DNA of 64,000 nucleotides from Selenomonas sp. oral taxon 892 str. F0426 (GCF_000468035.1 NZ_KI260542.1:40062-104061); one strand, 5' to 3'. Positions 53,495-63,111 are shown, counted from the first letter of the stretch. Numbers and translations are program-made. Notes: generated from the sequence alone by a model not told the origin.

Positions 53495-53941
53495 TCACTG
53501 AATCGTAAAGACGCGGCAGGATTTCTTTACCTCAAGTTTAGGCAGGGTCACATGAAGGATGCCCGCCTCATACGAGACAGACACCGCCGCCTCATCCACA
53601 TCATCAATGAGGAAAGAGCGCTCGAATATGCCTGCCTTACGCTCGTGACATAGATATTTCGTCTCAGATTCCTCGGAGTCCACACGCTCCGCCTTAATCT
53701 TCAGGCGTCCATCTTCGTTATAAGACACCTCGATGGCCTCCTTCGTGAAGCCGGGAAGCTCCGCGAACAGCTCATAGGAGTTCTCACTGTCGACCACATC
53801 AACACGGAACGGAAAGAGCATACCGCCCACCTTGTCGAATGGGTTAAACGAATGCTCCATGACGGTCTCAAGTGCCTTTCCCAGGATCTCCTGCCCCTTC
53901 TCAGCATTCTCTCTCAGATTGAACGGCAATGGACGAAACAT
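53495..53941 (-). CDS. Small heat-shock protein, Hsp20/alpha-crystallin family
   Basis: This ATP-independent holdase has 148 residues. The alpha-crystallin domain shows VDVVDSENSYELFAELPGF, KAGIFERSFLI and the end motif GILHVTLPKLE. A short hydrophobic N-terminus carries FNPFDKVGGML. The start at 53941 (MFRPLPF) follows GGAGGTGG; the six codons before it are not supported. It has a good promoter, but no CIRCE or the clpB-type repeat was seen there. Confidence 0.94.
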   Translation of the reverse strand: MFRPLPFNLRENAEKGQEILGKALETVMEHSFNPFDKVGGMLFPFRVDVVDSENSYELFAELPGFTKEAIEVSYNEDGRLKIKAERVDSEESETKYLCHERKAGIFERSFLIDDVDEAAVSVSYEAGILHVTLPKLEVKKSCRVFTIQ

Positions 53942-53984
53942 AATGACCACCTCCAACACTGACTAGATTTCTATCTACGATCTC

Positions 53985-54013
53985 ATTATAGCAATAACAT
54001 GCCTTCTTTTCAA
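53985..54013 (-). promoter_or_regulatory. hsp20 operon promoter
   Basis: On the minus strand TTGAAA (54008-54013) and TATAAT (53985-53990) are exactly 17 bases apart, about 45 bases upstream of hsp20. Confidence 0.7.
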
Positions 54014-54021
54014 TATGTACA

Positions 54022-54048
54022 GAAAAGGCGGCGTATCAAACGCCGCCC
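54022..54048 (-). terminator. proS terminator
   Basis: On the minus strand GGCGGCGT pairs with ACGCCGCC around TTGAT, followed by TTTTCTG. It ends the large rpsB-to-proS block. Confidence 0.88.
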
Positions 54049-54056
54049 CCTCCGCT

Positions 54057-55769
54057 TCAAAGCGTAGCCAGCATATCCTGCACGCCCTTCAAATAGGTAT
54101 CGCGTGCAAAGTTTACAAGTTCCCCTGTTTTGCGCACCTTCACCTCGATGCTCCCGCTCTCGATGGTCTTGGGTCCGATCGCAATGCGCACGGGATAGCC
54201 GATCAGATCGCAGTCGTTGAATTTCACGCCCGCGCGCTCACGACGGTCATCAAGCAGCACATCCAGGCCTGCCGCACGAAGTTCCTCGTAGACCTCCTCG
54301 GCGTACGCGAGCTGCTCATCCACCTTCGCGTTGACGACGACAACGACGACCTCGTAAGGAGCAATCGCACGCGGCCAGATGATGCCGCTCTCGTCATGGT
54401 TTTGTTCTATCGCCGCCGCCATCGTACGGCCGACGCCGATGCCGTAGCACCCCATCTGCATGGGCTGCGACTTGCCCGTCTCATCGAGGAAGGTCGCCCC
54501 CATCGCCTCACTGTACTTCGTGCCGAGGGCAAAAATCTGTCCCGCCTCAATGCCGCGCCCGATGTGGAGATGCCCGCTCTCACAGACGGGGCAATCATCC
54601 CCCTCTTCGACGAGGCGGATATCCGCCACTGTCACCGCACCAAAGTCACGCTTCGGATTGACATTCGTATAGTGAAAATCCGCTTCGTTCGCACCGGAAA
54701 CAGCGTTGTGCATCCGCATTGCCGTCTCATCGACGACGATATGCGTACCCTTCTTGATGCCAATCGGACTCATAAAACCGGGGCAGGCGCCCACCGCACG
54801 GATTGCCTCTTCGTCCGCCATGCGCAGCTCGCGTGCGCCCGGTACGGCGTTTGCGAGCTTGATCTCATTGACCTCGTGATCGCCGCGCAGGAACGCGAGA
54901 ATGAGTACATCGTCCTCCGTCTGATAGGCGACCGCCTTGATCGTCTTTTCCACAGGGAGCTTGAGATATTCTGCAAGGAGAGCAATCGTACTCGTGTGCG
55001 GAGTTGCCACCTTCTCGAGCGGCAGCTCCGCCTCGTCTGGCGCATCAATCGGACGCAATGCCGCCTTTTCATCACTCGCTGCATAGCTGCATGCGTCACA
55101 GCAGGCAATGCGCGACTCGCCCTCGGGTGCGAGGACAGTGAACTCCTCAGAGTGTCCGCCGCCGATCGCGCCGCTGTCCGCCTCCACTGCGCGGAAGTCC
55201 AGTCCGCAACGCGTGAAGATATTCGTATACGCCACCGACATCTTGCGGTAGGACTCGTTCATCCCCTCGACATCCTTATCGAAAGAATAAAGATCTTTCA
55301 TGATAAACTCGCGGCTGCGCATGACGCCGAAGCGCGGACGGCGCTCATCGCGAAACTTGTCCTGAATCTGATAGAGCAGGACGGGCAGCTGCTTGTAGGA
55401 ACGCAGCTCATCGCGCACGAGTGCCGTAATCATCTCCTCATGCGTCGGTCCCATGCAGAATTCGCGGTCATGGCGATCCTTGACACGGATCATCTCCGCA
55501 CCGTACGCACCCCAGCGGCCGCTTTCCTCCCAGAGTTCGGACGGCTGGAGGATCGGCATCATGATCTCCTGTCCGCCTGCCGCGTCCATCTCCTCACGGA
55601 TGATCTGCTCGATCTTGCGGATCGTGCGCCACGCGAGCGGCAAATAGGTATACATCCCCCCTGCAGACTTGCGTATGAGCCCCGCACGATACATGAGCTG
55701 ATGGCTTGCAATCTCCGCCTCCGCGGGTGTGTTCCTAAGTGTGGGCGCATACAGATTCGTAGCTCTCAT
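54057..55769 (-). CDS. proS: Prolyl-tRNA synthetase, bacterial type with editing domain
   Basis: This class II synthetase has 570 residues. It starts MRATNLYAPTLRNTPAEAE and has the motif 2/3 regions RPRFGVMRSREFIMKDLYSF (exactly this order) and GCYGIGVGRTMAAAIEQ. The YbaK-like editing insertion (about 220-400) contains EKTIKAVAYQTEDDV. It ends with an anticodon-binding domain. The four-base overlap with ispG is typical of the conserved gene block. Confidence 0.97.
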   Translation of the reverse strand: MRATNLYAPTLRNTPAEAEIASHQLMYRAGLIRKSAGGMYTYLPLAWRTIRKIEQIIREEMDAAGGQEIMMPILQPSELWEESGRWGAYGAEMIRVKDRHDREFCMGPTHEEMITALVRDELRSYKQLPVLLYQIQDKFRDERRPRFGVMRSREFIMKDLYSFDKDVEGMNESYRKMSVAYTNIFTRCGLDFRAVEADSGAIGGGHSEEFTVLAPEGESRIACCDACSYAASDEKAALRPIDAPDEAELPLEKVATPHTSTIALLAEYLKLPVEKTIKAVAYQTEDDVLILAFLRGDHEVNEIKLANAVPGARELRMADEEAIRAVGACPGFMSPIGIKKGTHIVVDETAMRMHNAVSGANEADFHYTNVNPKRDFGAVTVADIRLVEEGDDCPVCESGHLHIGRGIEAGQIFALGTKYSEAMGATFLDETGKSQPMQMGCYGIGVGRTMAAAIEQNHDESGIIWPRAIAPYEVVVVVVNAKVDEQLAYAEEVYEELRAAGLDVLLDDRRERAGVKFNDCDLIGYPVRIAIGPKTIESGSIEVKVRKTGELVNFARDTYLKGVQDMLATL

Positions 55770-56845
55770 GACGATTTGCGTTCCTCCAATATTGCATCAA
55801 TTTCCCGAAACAGTTCGGGAAGCAGTTCTTCTTCCTTCACCTTACGGATGACCTCGCCCTTGCGGAAGATCAGTCCCTCACCGTTGCCGCCCGCAATGCC
55901 GACATCCGCCCCGCGTGCTTCTCCGGGACCGTTGACGACACAGCCCATCACAGCAACCTCGATTGGGTCCTTCATGCCGCGCAGGCGCTCCTCGACCTTC
56001 TCCGCGATCTCCACGAGATTGATGCTCGTACGCCCGCAGGTTGGACAGGCGACAAGCGTCGGACCGTACTCCTTCAGCCCGAGTGCCTTGAGAATCTCGT
56101 TCGCCGTACGCACCTCGACCACAGGATCACCCGTCAGCGAGATGCGGATCGTGTCGCCGATGCCCTCGGCGAGGAGTGCTCCAACGCCGACCGAGGACTT
56201 GATGATCCCCGTGCCTGCCGTTCCCGCCTCTGTGATGCCGAGGTGGAGCGGATAGTCGACGCGCTCGCTCATAAGGCGGTACGCTGCGAGCGTCAGCGGT
56301 ACATCGTGCGCCTTGAGCGAGATCTTCATATCGTAGAAGTCCAGCTCCTCAAGGACACGTACATGCTCCATCGCAGACTCCACAAGTGCCTCTGCCGTAA
56401 TGCCGCCGTACTTCGTGAGAATCTTGTGATCGAGCGACCCGGCATTGACGCCGATACGGATGGGAATACCTCCCTCACGTGCTGCCGCAACGACCTTCTT
56501 GACGCGCTCCGTCCCGCCGATATTGCCAGGGTTGATCCGCAGTGCTGCAACCCCCTGCGCCATCGCCTCAAGCGCGAGCTTGTAGTCAAAGTGAATATCG
56601 GCAACAAGCGGCGTCTTTACCTGCCGCACAATATTGCCGAGATTCTTCGCTGCCTCCATATCCGGCACGGCGACGCGCACGATGTCACAGCCTGCCGCCG
56701 CAAGCTCACGAATCTGCTGAACAGTCGCCTCCGTATCCGTTGTCTTTGTATTGCACATCGATTGAACGGAGATAGGGGCATCTCCCCCAATGGAAATATT
56801 TCCTATATGGATTTGCCGCGTCCTGCGGCGTTCATAGCTTGCCAT
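55766..56845 (-). CDS. ispG: 4-hydroxy-3-methylbut-2-en-1-yl diphosphate synthase
   Basis: This [4Fe-4S] enzyme of the MEP isoprenoid pathway has 359 residues. Motifs include ISVQSMCNTKTTD, VADIHFDYKLAL, GVNAGSLD and the cluster cysteines in ACPTCGRT and MGCVVNGPGEA. The start at 56845 (MASYERR) is the best fit to relatives. The AGGAGG site is 12 bases upstream and an ATG four codons earlier abuts it, so the start is uncertain. It follows rseP. Confidence 0.96.
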   Translation of the reverse strand: MASYERRRTRQIHIGNISIGGDAPISVQSMCNTKTTDTEATVQQIRELAAAGCDIVRVAVPDMEAAKNLGNIVRQVKTPLVADIHFDYKLALEAMAQGVAALRINPGNIGGTERVKKVVAAAREGGIPIRIGVNAGSLDHKILTKYGGITAEALVESAMEHVRVLEELDFYDMKISLKAHDVPLTLAAYRLMSERVDYPLHLGITEAGTAGTGIIKSSVGVGALLAEGIGDTIRISLTGDPVVEVRTANEILKALGLKEYGPTLVACPTCGRTSINLVEIAEKVEERLRGMKDPIEVAVMGCVVNGPGEARGADVGIAGGNGEGLIFRKGEVIRKVKEEELLPELFREIDAILEERKSS

Positions 56846-56853
56846 AGAGAAGG

Positions 56854-57894
56854 TCATCCTCCTGCAAAGATACGGACAATGTCGTTCTTCATCGCGAGCA
56901 GCATGAGCAGTACAATCAACCCCACGCCCGCATTCTGAATGTAATGCATCACCTTGGGGCTGAGTGGTTTGCCGCGCACCGCCTCGACACAAAGAGTCAG
57001 GAAATGACCGCCGTCGAGTGCCGGAACCGGAAGAAGATTGATGATCGCAAGGTTGAGGCTGAGGAGTGCCGCAAAATTCAGGAGCGGCACAATGCCCATC
57101 TCGGCGACCTCCCCTGCCATCTGCGCTACACCAATGGGACCCGCAAGCTCCGATCCTGACAGTTCAAGGATAATACGATAGAGTGCATCCAACATCATCA
57201 GTACAATCGCTGCCGTCCGTTCAAAGGCCATTGAGATCGACTGGAAGAACCCGGGATACGTGCTCTCATAGGCATTCACAATGCCGATCACACCACGGTC
57301 ATGTGCCGCATCGTAATGCGGCGTCACACTGACCGTCAGCTCTTTCCCTGCACGCTCCACCTGCATGGTCATCGGGACAGTTCCGTGATTCGCACGGATG
57401 GTGTCCACCATCTCCTGCCATGTCTCAATGGGCTTCCCGTCAATCGCAACAATACGATCATTTACCTGAAGTCCTGCCTGTGCCGCAGGGTTATCGGCAA
57501 GTACCGTACCGAGCACAGGAGCAGGGTTCGGTGTCTGCACCCCCGCAAAGAAAAAAATGCCGAAGAAGAGAACAACTGGCAGGATAAAGTTCATCGCTGA
57601 ACCTGCAAGAATGACAATCATACGCGAAAGGATCGGTTTGCGACAATAACCGCGCTCCCCTGCATCGTTGTCATCCGCATTCATCCCTGCGATATCGTTA
57701 AAGCCGCCGAGCGGGACAATACGAATCGTGTAGACGGTCTCTCCCCAACGAAAGCTTACAAGACGCGGACCAAATCCAATGGCAAACTCATCCACACGCA
57801 TCCCTGTCAGTTTCGCAGTAATGAAGTGCCCAAGCTCATGGACAAAGACGAGAAGTCCAAAAACAAATACGGTCGCAAGAATTTTTTCTAACAT
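56854..57894 (-). CDS. rseP: RIP metalloprotease RseP
   Basis: This site-2 intramembrane zinc protease cleaves anti-sigma factors and signal-peptide remnants. The 346-residue protein has the first-helix zinc motif HELGH, a PDZ domain (about 130-205) with NDRIVAIDGKPIETW, and the C-terminal NLLPVPALDGGHFL with the third zinc ligand. It starts after AAGGAGC. Only 24 bases separate it from cdsA, where dxr is expected. Confidence 0.95.
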   Translation of the reverse strand: MLEKILATVFVFGLLVFVHELGHFITAKLTGMRVDEFAIGFGPRLVSFRWGETVYTIRIVPLGGFNDIAGMNADDNDAGERGYCRKPILSRMIVILAGSAMNFILPVVLFFGIFFFAGVQTPNPAPVLGTVLADNPAAQAGLQVNDRIVAIDGKPIETWQEMVDTIRANHGTVPMTMQVERAGKELTVSVTPHYDAAHDRGVIGIVNAYESTYPGFFQSISMAFERTAAIVLMMLDALYRIILELSGSELAGPIGVAQMAGEVAEMGIVPLLNFAALLSLNLAIINLLPVPALDGGHFLTLCVEAVRGKPLSPKVMHYIQNAGVGLIVLLMLLAMKNDIVRIFAGG

Positions 57895-57918
57895 TCAAGC
57901 TCCTTTATGATTGCAATT

Positions 57919-58740
57919 TCAGTGTAAAACAAAGTAAATCGTATAGTAGTAAACAAGCGGGGCTGTAAAGAGTACGCTGTCAAAACGATCCCAAATGCCG
58001 CCGTGTCCAGGAATGATCGCCCCCGAGTCCTTGATTCCTGCATATCGTTTCATCAGAGACTCTACAAGATCGCCGAGCGTCCCGAGTATAGCAATTACTG
58101 CACCAAGCCCCGCCATATGTGTGAGCGGCATCTGAAGTAGATAGCCGAGTCCCGCAACCGCTGCGACGGTGCCGAGGAGTCCGCCAACAAACCCCTCAAT
58201 GGTCTTGTTCGGACTGATCGCGGGTGCAAGCTTGTGCGCACCAAATGCCCGTCCCGCAAAATAGGCAAAACTATCACTTGACCACGTACCGATGAACATG
58301 ACCCAGATCATCGCCGTCCCAAGATCAAATGTCTCGATCGGCGTTACGTACGAAGCTCCTGAAAGCGCACGCAGCATAATGAGATGTGCAAACGGCAGTC
58401 CAATGTAGCAGATTCCAGCGACCGACACACACACATCGGGCACGGATACATCTCCACGCATCAGAACTGCAGTGATGAGTGCAAGCACAGCGGATCCCAT
58501 CAGCGCGAGCAAGATCAACTCCAGTTGCCCCATATACGCACCGTAGAGCATGCCGCCAATACCAAGAAGCCCCGAGAACAGCGCGGGGCTTCCACCGCGA
58601 TGTGAAAAAGCGCGTGTATACTCAAACCATGCAAGTATAGCAAGTACAGCTGCTGCAATAGAAAATGTCTGTCCGCCCTCCTGAATGACATAGGCAGCAA
58701 GAACAATGCCAATAACTCCAGAGATAATGCGCGTAATCAA
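57919..58740 (-). CDS. cdsA: Phosphatidate cytidylyltransferase
   Basis: It makes CDP-diacylglycerol for phospholipid synthesis. The 273-residue membrane protein has about eight helices and the CdsA signature spread over SPNKTIEGFVGG, GDLVESLMKRYAGIKDSG and IPGHGGIWDRFDS. The start is TTG at 58740 (MITRIISG): GGGAGG precedes it by five bases, and the longer frame runs back through uppS. It lies 13 bases after uppS. Confidence 0.94.
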   Translation of the reverse strand: MITRIISGVIGIVLAAYVIQEGGQTFSIAAAVLAILAWFEYTRAFSHRGGSPALFSGLLGIGGMLYGAYMGQLELILLALMGSAVLALITAVLMRGDVSVPDVCVSVAGICYIGLPFAHLIMLRALSGASYVTPIETFDLGTAMIWVMFIGTWSSDSFAYFAGRAFGAHKLAPAISPNKTIEGFVGGLLGTVAAVAGLGYLLQMPLTHMAGLGAVIAILGTLGDLVESLMKRYAGIKDSGAIIPGHGGIWDRFDSVLFTAPLVYYYTIYFVLH

Positions 58741-58753
58741 GGAAGCCTCCCAT

Positions 58754-59548
58754 TTACTTTTCAGGATCCAATCCGCCAAAGCGGCGGCTGCGCCCTGCAA
58801 ATTCCTCAATGGCGCGTGCCAGTTCCTCCGGCGTGAAATCCGGCCAATGCGTCTCCGTAAAATAGAGTTCCGCATACGCCGACTGCCAGAGGAGGAAATT
58901 GCTCAGGCGCAAATCGCCGCTTGTGCGTATAAAGAGATCGACGGGCGGGTCACCAGCCGTATCGAGAACATTTGAAAAAAACGTCTCATCGATCTCCTCC
59001 GGCGTGATCTCCCCCGCCGCCACGCGCACAGCGACGGAACGTACAGCGCGCAGAATCTCATCCTGACTGCCGTAGTTCGCCGCCAGATTAAACCGCATCC
59101 CTGTGTTAGGCCCCGTACGCTCCTCTGTATCTTCCATCCGACGAAGGAAACGATCCGTAAAGCGATCACGGCGGCCAAGGAAACGCATGCGCACATTCTG
59201 TGCATGGATCTCTGCAATCTCCTGCTCCAAAAAGGAATCGAAAAGATTGAGCAGGAAATCAACCTCCCGGTGTGGGCGTTTCCAGTTCTCTGTGGAAAAC
59301 GCATAGACTGTGAGCACCTCGATGCCCATATTCGATGCGGCCCGCACAATACTCTTAAGCGTGTGTGCCCCCGCCTCATGCCCTGCTGACCGGGATCGCC
59401 CCTGTGCCTTTGCCCAACGGCCATTTCCATCCATGACGATTGCAATGTGGCGCGGCATGCTTTCCCGATCGACCGCTAAATGAGGGGAAAGGTTCTCCTC
59501 TGTGTCGGCAGTCCCCCTCTTGCCGACGCCAAATATCTTTCTCCACAT
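58754..59548 (-). CDS. uppS: Undecaprenyl diphosphate synthase
   Basis: This cis-prenyltransferase makes the lipid carrier for cell-wall synthesis. The 264-residue protein has IAIVMDGNGRWAKAQG with the catalytic aspartate, GHEAGAHTLKSIV, YAFSTENWKRP and RTSGDLRLSNFLLWQSAYAE near the end. The start is given at ATG 59548 (MWRKIFG). A TTG at 59599 with GAGGG close upstream would add 17 basic residues and cannot be excluded. Confidence 0.95.
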   Translation of the reverse strand: MWRKIFGVGKRGTADTEENLSPHLAVDRESMPRHIAIVMDGNGRWAKAQGRSRSAGHEAGAHTLKSIVRAASNMGIEVLTVYAFSTENWKRPHREVDFLLNLFDSFLEQEIAEIHAQNVRMRFLGRRDRFTDRFLRRMEDTEERTGPNTGMRFNLAANYGSQDEILRAVRSVAVRVAAGEITPEEIDETFFSNVLDTAGDPPVDLFIRTSGDLRLSNFLLWQSAYAELYFTETHWPDFTPEELARAIEEFAGRSRRFGGLDPEK

Positions 59549-59639
59549 CTTATTCCGTCGTTCCTCCTCGGCAATTCTGCCTCTTCTGCTTTTTAGCAAA
59601 ACGCCCTCTTCCGGACGTCCCGGAAGGAGCTCTAGCTTC

Positions 59640-59873
59640 TCAGAGGAAATTCTCCTCGTAGGCGATAACCGATTTACTGCGTGCTGGGGCAGGCGTCAAC
59701 GTTGGTACAGCGCCCCCACTATTCTCTCCGACACGGATGACATAGAGCACCATTTCGTCCAGAGGGAAAAAATCACGCTGCGAGCGCGTTTCCGCCGTTT
59801 GATACAGCATACCTTCTGATTCAAGTAATGGCTTGATCTCATCCCAAGGACGCGCCAAAAGAAGCTCCCCCAT
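59640..59873 (-). CDS. Small unknown protein between frr and uppS
   Basis: The 77-residue frame begins [20 protein letters not shown] and contains RSQRDFFPLDEMVLYVIRVGE. I do not recognise the family. Its ATG overlaps the frr stop as TGATG with GGAG just upstream, so it is probably translated by coupling. It is a soluble, mildly acidic protein with no cysteine motif. A 40-base gap follows it before the possible uppS starts. Confidence 0.65.
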   Translation of the reverse strand: MGELLLARPWDEIKPLLESEGMLYQTAETRSQRDFFPLDEMVLYVIRVGENSGGAVPTLTPAPARSKSVIAYEENFL

Positions 59874-60430
59874 CAGATCTCCATAACCTCTTTTTCCTTT
59901 GCTGCACGCATCTCTTCCATCTGCTTGACAAATTTATCCACAAGCTTCTGTACAGAGTCCTGCCCGCGCTTGGATTCGTCTTCGTTGATCTCCTTATCCT
60001 TCTCGAGCTTCTTGATCGCCTCGTTCGCATCACGGCGAATGTTGCGCAGAGCGACCTTTGCCTCCTCCGTCTTCTTGCCGACCGTCTTGATGAGCTCCTT
60101 GCGGCGCTCCTGCGTCGGCTGCGGAATCGCAAGACGAATCACCGTGCCGTCCGAATTCGGCGAGAGCCCGAGGTCGGACTTCGAGATTGCGATCTCGATC
60201 TCGTGCAGGATGGACTTCTCCCATGGTGTAATGACAATCATGTGCGGCTCAGGGACAGTTACCTTCGCAAGCTGATTGACCGAGGTCGGCGTCCCATAGT
60301 AGGGAACCATCACCTTATCTAGGAGGTTCGGCGTCGCACGCCCCGCACGCAGAGATGAGAACTCCCGGCGGAGTGCCTCAATCGCTTTGTTCATGTTGGT
60401 TTCATGCTTTACGAGAATTTCCTTGATCAT
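59873..60430 (-). CDS. frr: Ribosome recycling factor
   Basis: It splits the post-termination ribosome with EF-G. The 185-residue protein has the long-helix bundle with [45 protein letters not shown] and [16 protein letters not shown]. Length is exactly typical. It overlaps pyrH by four bases. Confidence 0.97.
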   Translation of the reverse strand: MIKEILVKHETNMNKAIEALRREFSSLRAGRATPNLLDKVMVPYYGTPTSVNQLAKVTVPEPHMIVITPWEKSILHEIEIAISKSDLGLSPNSDGTVIRLAIPQPTQERRKELIKTVGKKTEEAKVALRNIRRDANEAIKKLEKDKEINEDESKRGQDSVQKLVDKFVKQMEEMRAAKEKEVMEI

Positions 60431-61152
60431 ACAGTCTCGCCTCCTACCGTCGTTCCAATCGGTTCTCCAAATGATGCACGCGCAATGTTTGCATGATCAT
60501 CAATATTAAACACCACAATGGGAATCTTGTTCTCCATGCACAGACTCGTCGCGGTGGCATCCATCACCGCAAGGCCTTTTTTAAGAATATCAATGTAGGT
60601 CAACGTCTCAAAACGTTTTGCTTCAGGGTTCTTGTTTGGATCAGCATCATAGATTCCGTCCGTCCCCTTCTTTGCCATGAGAATGACATCTGCCTCGATC
60701 TCCGCGGCACGAAGTGCTGCTGTCGTATCAGTCGAAAAATATGGATTCCCCGTGCCCGCACCAAAGATCACGACACGCCCCTTCTCCATATGACGGATTG
60801 CACGCCGGCGGATATATGGCTCTGCCACCTGGCGCATCTCAACTGCACTCTGAACACGTGTATCAACATCCTGCTTTTCAAGTGCATCCTGGAGGGCGAG
60901 CGCGTTCATTACGGTCGCCATCATGCCCATGTAGTCCGCCGTCGTGCGGTCCATGCCCTTCGCACTGCCCGCAAGGCCGCGCCAGATATTACCGCCGCCA
61001 ACCACGATGGCGACATCAATGCCGTGATCACGCACCTTCTTAATCTGCGTGGCAATCTCCTCAACAACAGCAGGGTTGATACCGAACCCCTGCTCTCCTG
61101 CCAGAGCCTCTCCGCTAAGTTTCAAAACGATGCGGCGATATTTCGCTTCCAC
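60427..61152 (-). CDS. pyrH: UMP kinase
   Basis: It phosphorylates UMP to UDP. The 241-residue amino-acid-kinase-fold protein has [68 protein letters not shown] (in two parts) and [14 protein letters not shown]. The start is GTG after AGGGGGAG. An extended -10 lies just upstream, so the frr-to-proS part can be transcribed from here. Confidence 0.96.
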   Translation of the reverse strand: MEAKYRRIVLKLSGEALAGEQGFGINPAVVEEIATQIKKVRDHGIDVAIVVGGGNIWRGLAGSAKGMDRTTADYMGMMATVMNALALQDALEKQDVDTRVQSAVEMRQVAEPYIRRRAIRHMEKGRVVIFGAGTGNPYFSTDTTAALRAAEIEADVILMAKKGTDGIYDADPNKNPEAKRFETLTYIDILKKGLAVMDATATSLCMENKIPIVVFNIDDHANIARASFGEPIGTTVGGETV

Positions 61153-61181
61153 GATGACTCCCCCTGTCTGTTCTTTGCGTT

Positions 61182-61190
61182 ATTATAGCA
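61182..61190 (-). promoter_or_regulatory. Extended -10 element upstream of pyrH
   Basis: On the minus strand TGCTATAAT forms an extended -10 (TGN-TATAAT), about 30 bases before the pyrH GTG and after the tsf terminator. A -35 box is not clear. Confidence 0.5.
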
Positions 61191-61221
61191 TATTTTGGGA
61201 AAAAAATCCCTGTTCATCTGC

Positions 61222-61270
61222 AAAAAAGGGCCTTGTACGAAGCAAAAACAGCTTCGCACAACAGCCCCTT
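61222..61270 (-). terminator. tsf terminator
   Basis: On the minus strand AAGGGGCTGTTGTGCGAAGC pairs imperfectly with GCTTCGTACAAGGCCCTT, followed by six T. It separates rpsB-tsf from pyrH and the rest. Confidence 0.85.
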
Positions 61271-61282
61271 CTCTTTAACGTC

Positions 61283-62149
61283 TTACTGGATCTGTGCAGC
61301 AACCTCCGCCGCAAAATCCTCCTGTTTCTTCTCGATGCCCTCGCCGAGCTGGAAGCGCGTGAACGCCTTCACCTCGACGCCGCCGAGTACCGCCGAAACC
61401 TTCTGTTCGGGGTCCTTCACAAACTTTTGCTCGAGCAGACAGACCTCTTCGTAGAACTTATTGATGCGCCCTTCGACCATCTTCTCAATGATCTTCTCCG
61501 GTTTGCCTTCTTCAAGTGCCTGCTTGCGAAGGACTTCCTTCTCATGCTCGATATCATCCGCCGTCACGCCGGAACGGTCGATCGCAATCGGTGCTGCCGC
61601 TGCAATCTGCATCGCAATATCCTTGCCGAGCTGCTCATCGCCGCCAGAGAGTTCAACCAGGATGCCGATCTTGCCGCCCATGTGGATGTACGTCGCAACG
61701 CGGCCCGCACTCTCATAGCGAGCAAAGCGGCGAAGCGAGATCTTCTCACCAATCGTCGCCGTCGCCTCGGTGATGAGCGATGCAACATCCTTTCCATCGA
61801 GCTGGCTCGCATTCAGTGCATCAAGATCCGCAGGATTCGTCTCTGCGATATGCTTTGCAACCTTCGCACTCAGCTCACGGAACTGCTCGTTGCCCGCAGC
61901 AAAGTCTGTCTCACAGTTGATCTCGACAATCGCACCAATCTTTGCATCTGCTGTAAGGTACGCCGTTACAGCACCCTCGGCAGCAACGCGACCGGCCTTC
62001 TTCTCCGCCTTCGCAATGCCCTTCTCGCGCAAATAATCAATTGCCTTCTGCATATCGCCGTCCGTCTCTGCGAGCGCCTTCTTGCAGTCCATCATACCAG
62101 CGCCCGTACGCTCACGCAGTTCCTTTACCATTGCAGCAGTGATTGCCAT
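61283..62149 (-). CDS. tsf: Elongation factor Ts
   Basis: It exchanges GDP for GTP on EF-Tu. The 288-residue protein starts [20 protein letters not shown], with the TDV/EF-Tu contact segment [20 protein letters not shown] and [12 protein letters not shown]. The start at 62149 follows GGGAGG. It is downstream of rpsB across an internal terminator, which would lower its expression relative to S2. Confidence 0.97.
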   Translation of the reverse strand: MAITAAMVKELRERTGAGMMDCKKALAETDGDMQKAIDYLREKGIAKAEKKAGRVAAEGAVTAYLTADAKIGAIVEINCETDFAAGNEQFRELSAKVAKHIAETNPADLDALNASQLDGKDVASLITEATATIGEKISLRRFARYESAGRVATYIHMGGKIGILVELSGGDEQLGKDIAMQIAAAAPIAIDRSGVTADDIEHEKEVLRKQALEEGKPEKIIEKMVEGRINKFYEEVCLLEQKFVKDPEQKVSAVLGGVEVKAFTRFQLGEGIEKKQEDFAAEVAAQIQ

Positions 62150-62172
62150 TATATTTCCTCCCAAACATTACA

Positions 62173-62206
62173 TAAAAAAGGGCAAGGGATAACACTCCCT
62201 TACCCC
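62173..62206 (-). terminator. Terminator between rpsB and tsf
   Basis: On the minus strand GGGTAAGGGA pairs with TCCCTTGCCC with one wobble, followed by six T. It lies in the rpsB-tsf gap and may be a partial terminator controlling the S2 to EF-Ts ratio, since no separate tsf promoter was seen. Confidence 0.8.
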
Positions 62207-62217
62207 TGTTGGTTTCT

Positions 62218-62922
62218 TTACTCAGCCGTCTCCGGTGCACCGCCCTGGTTTCCCTCAAGCACGGCATCCGCCATGCAGCCCGTGAGGAGCTTTACCGCAC
62301 GAATTGCGTCATCGTTGCCCGGGATCACATAGTCGATCTCATCCGGGTCGCAGTTCGTGTCAACGATTGCCACAATCGGAATGTTCAGCTTACGTGCCTC
62401 AGCGACGGCAATACGCTCCTTGCGCGGGTCGACCACGAAGAGTGCACCCGGCAGACGATTCATATCCTTGATGCCGCCCAAATAACGCTCGAGCTTCTCC
62501 TTCTCGTGACGCAGCCCCTGAACTTCTTTCTTCGTCAGCACTTCAAACGTGCCGTTCTCCTCCATCTCCTCAAGCATTTTGAGACGATGTATACGGCGCT
62601 GAATTGTCTGGAAGTTTGTCATCATGCCGCCAAGCCAACGCTCGTTGACATAGAACATATTTGCGCGCAGAGCCTCCTCGCGGATCGCTTCCTGCGCCTG
62701 CTTCTTCGTGCCAATAAAGAGCACGGACTTGCCTTCCTGTGCCACGCTGCGGAGGAAGTTATAAGCCTCATCCACCTTGCGCACCGTCTTCTGCAGATCG
62801 ATGATGTAGATACCGTTGCGCTCCGTAAAGATATAGCGCGCCATCTTCGGGTTCCAGCGGCGTGTCTGATGTCCGAAGTGGACACCTGCCTCCAGAAGCT
62901 GCTTCATAGAAATTACTGCCAT
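62218..62922 (-). CDS. rpsB: Ribosomal protein S2
   Basis: The 234-residue small-subunit protein starts [20 protein letters not shown]. Motifs include [36 protein letters not shown] and [12 protein letters not shown]. The start at 62922 follows AGGAGGTATTTTTC. Its leader of about 130 bases carries the palindromic repeat near the expected transcript start and a GC-rich hairpin (CCGCGCTCCGCGCGG). Confidence 0.97.
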   Translation of the reverse strand: MAVISMKQLLEAGVHFGHQTRRWNPKMARYIFTERNGIYIIDLQKTVRKVDEAYNFLRSVAQEGKSVLFIGTKKQAQEAIREEALRANMFYVNERWLGGMMTNFQTIQRRIHRLKMLEEMEENGTFEVLTKKEVQGLRHEKEKLERYLGGIKDMNRLPGALFVVDPRKERIAVAEARKLNIPIVAIVDTNCDPDEIDYVIPGNDDAIRAVKLLTGCMADAVLEGNQGGAPETAE

Positions 62923-63017
62923 GAAAAATACCTCCTGTTGTTCTTCCGCGCCCCTCATGTGTCACACCACCGCGCGGAGCGCGGCACAGAGCGACTATCG
63001 GGAACGCGTGATTTTTA

Positions 63018-63046
63018 AGGAATCGCTGAATTTATCAGTGCTTCCT
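63018..63046 (-). repeat. Dispersed palindromic repeat, copy 3, in the rpsB leader
   Basis: On the minus strand AGGAAGCACTGAT folds with the end GCGATTCCT into an imperfect 29-base hairpin. Its first 22 bases are identical to copies at 5060-5081 and 50-71. It starts within about ten bases of the predicted rpsB transcription start. Confidence 0.75.
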
Positions 63047-63060
63047 AAACACTGCGGGAT

Positions 63061-63089
63061 ATTATAGCATAAGAAAGTCCGCAAGACAA
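63061..63089 (-). promoter_or_regulatory. rpsB promoter
   Basis: On the minus strand TTGTCT (63084-63089) and TATAAT (63061-63066) are exactly 17 bases apart. The TGC before TATAAT adds an extended -10. Confidence 0.75.
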
Positions 63090-63111
63090 CGGCTCAACGA
63101 AAATTTTTTCA

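Noticed and set aside
53960-54020. CIRCE or clpB-type operator at the hsp20 promoter
   Set aside because: The promoter region has neither the TTAGCACTC inverted repeat nor doubled GTCAAA arms.
54407-54672. Open frames inside proS on both strands
   Set aside because: They overlap the catalytic region of proS in other frames and have no independent support.
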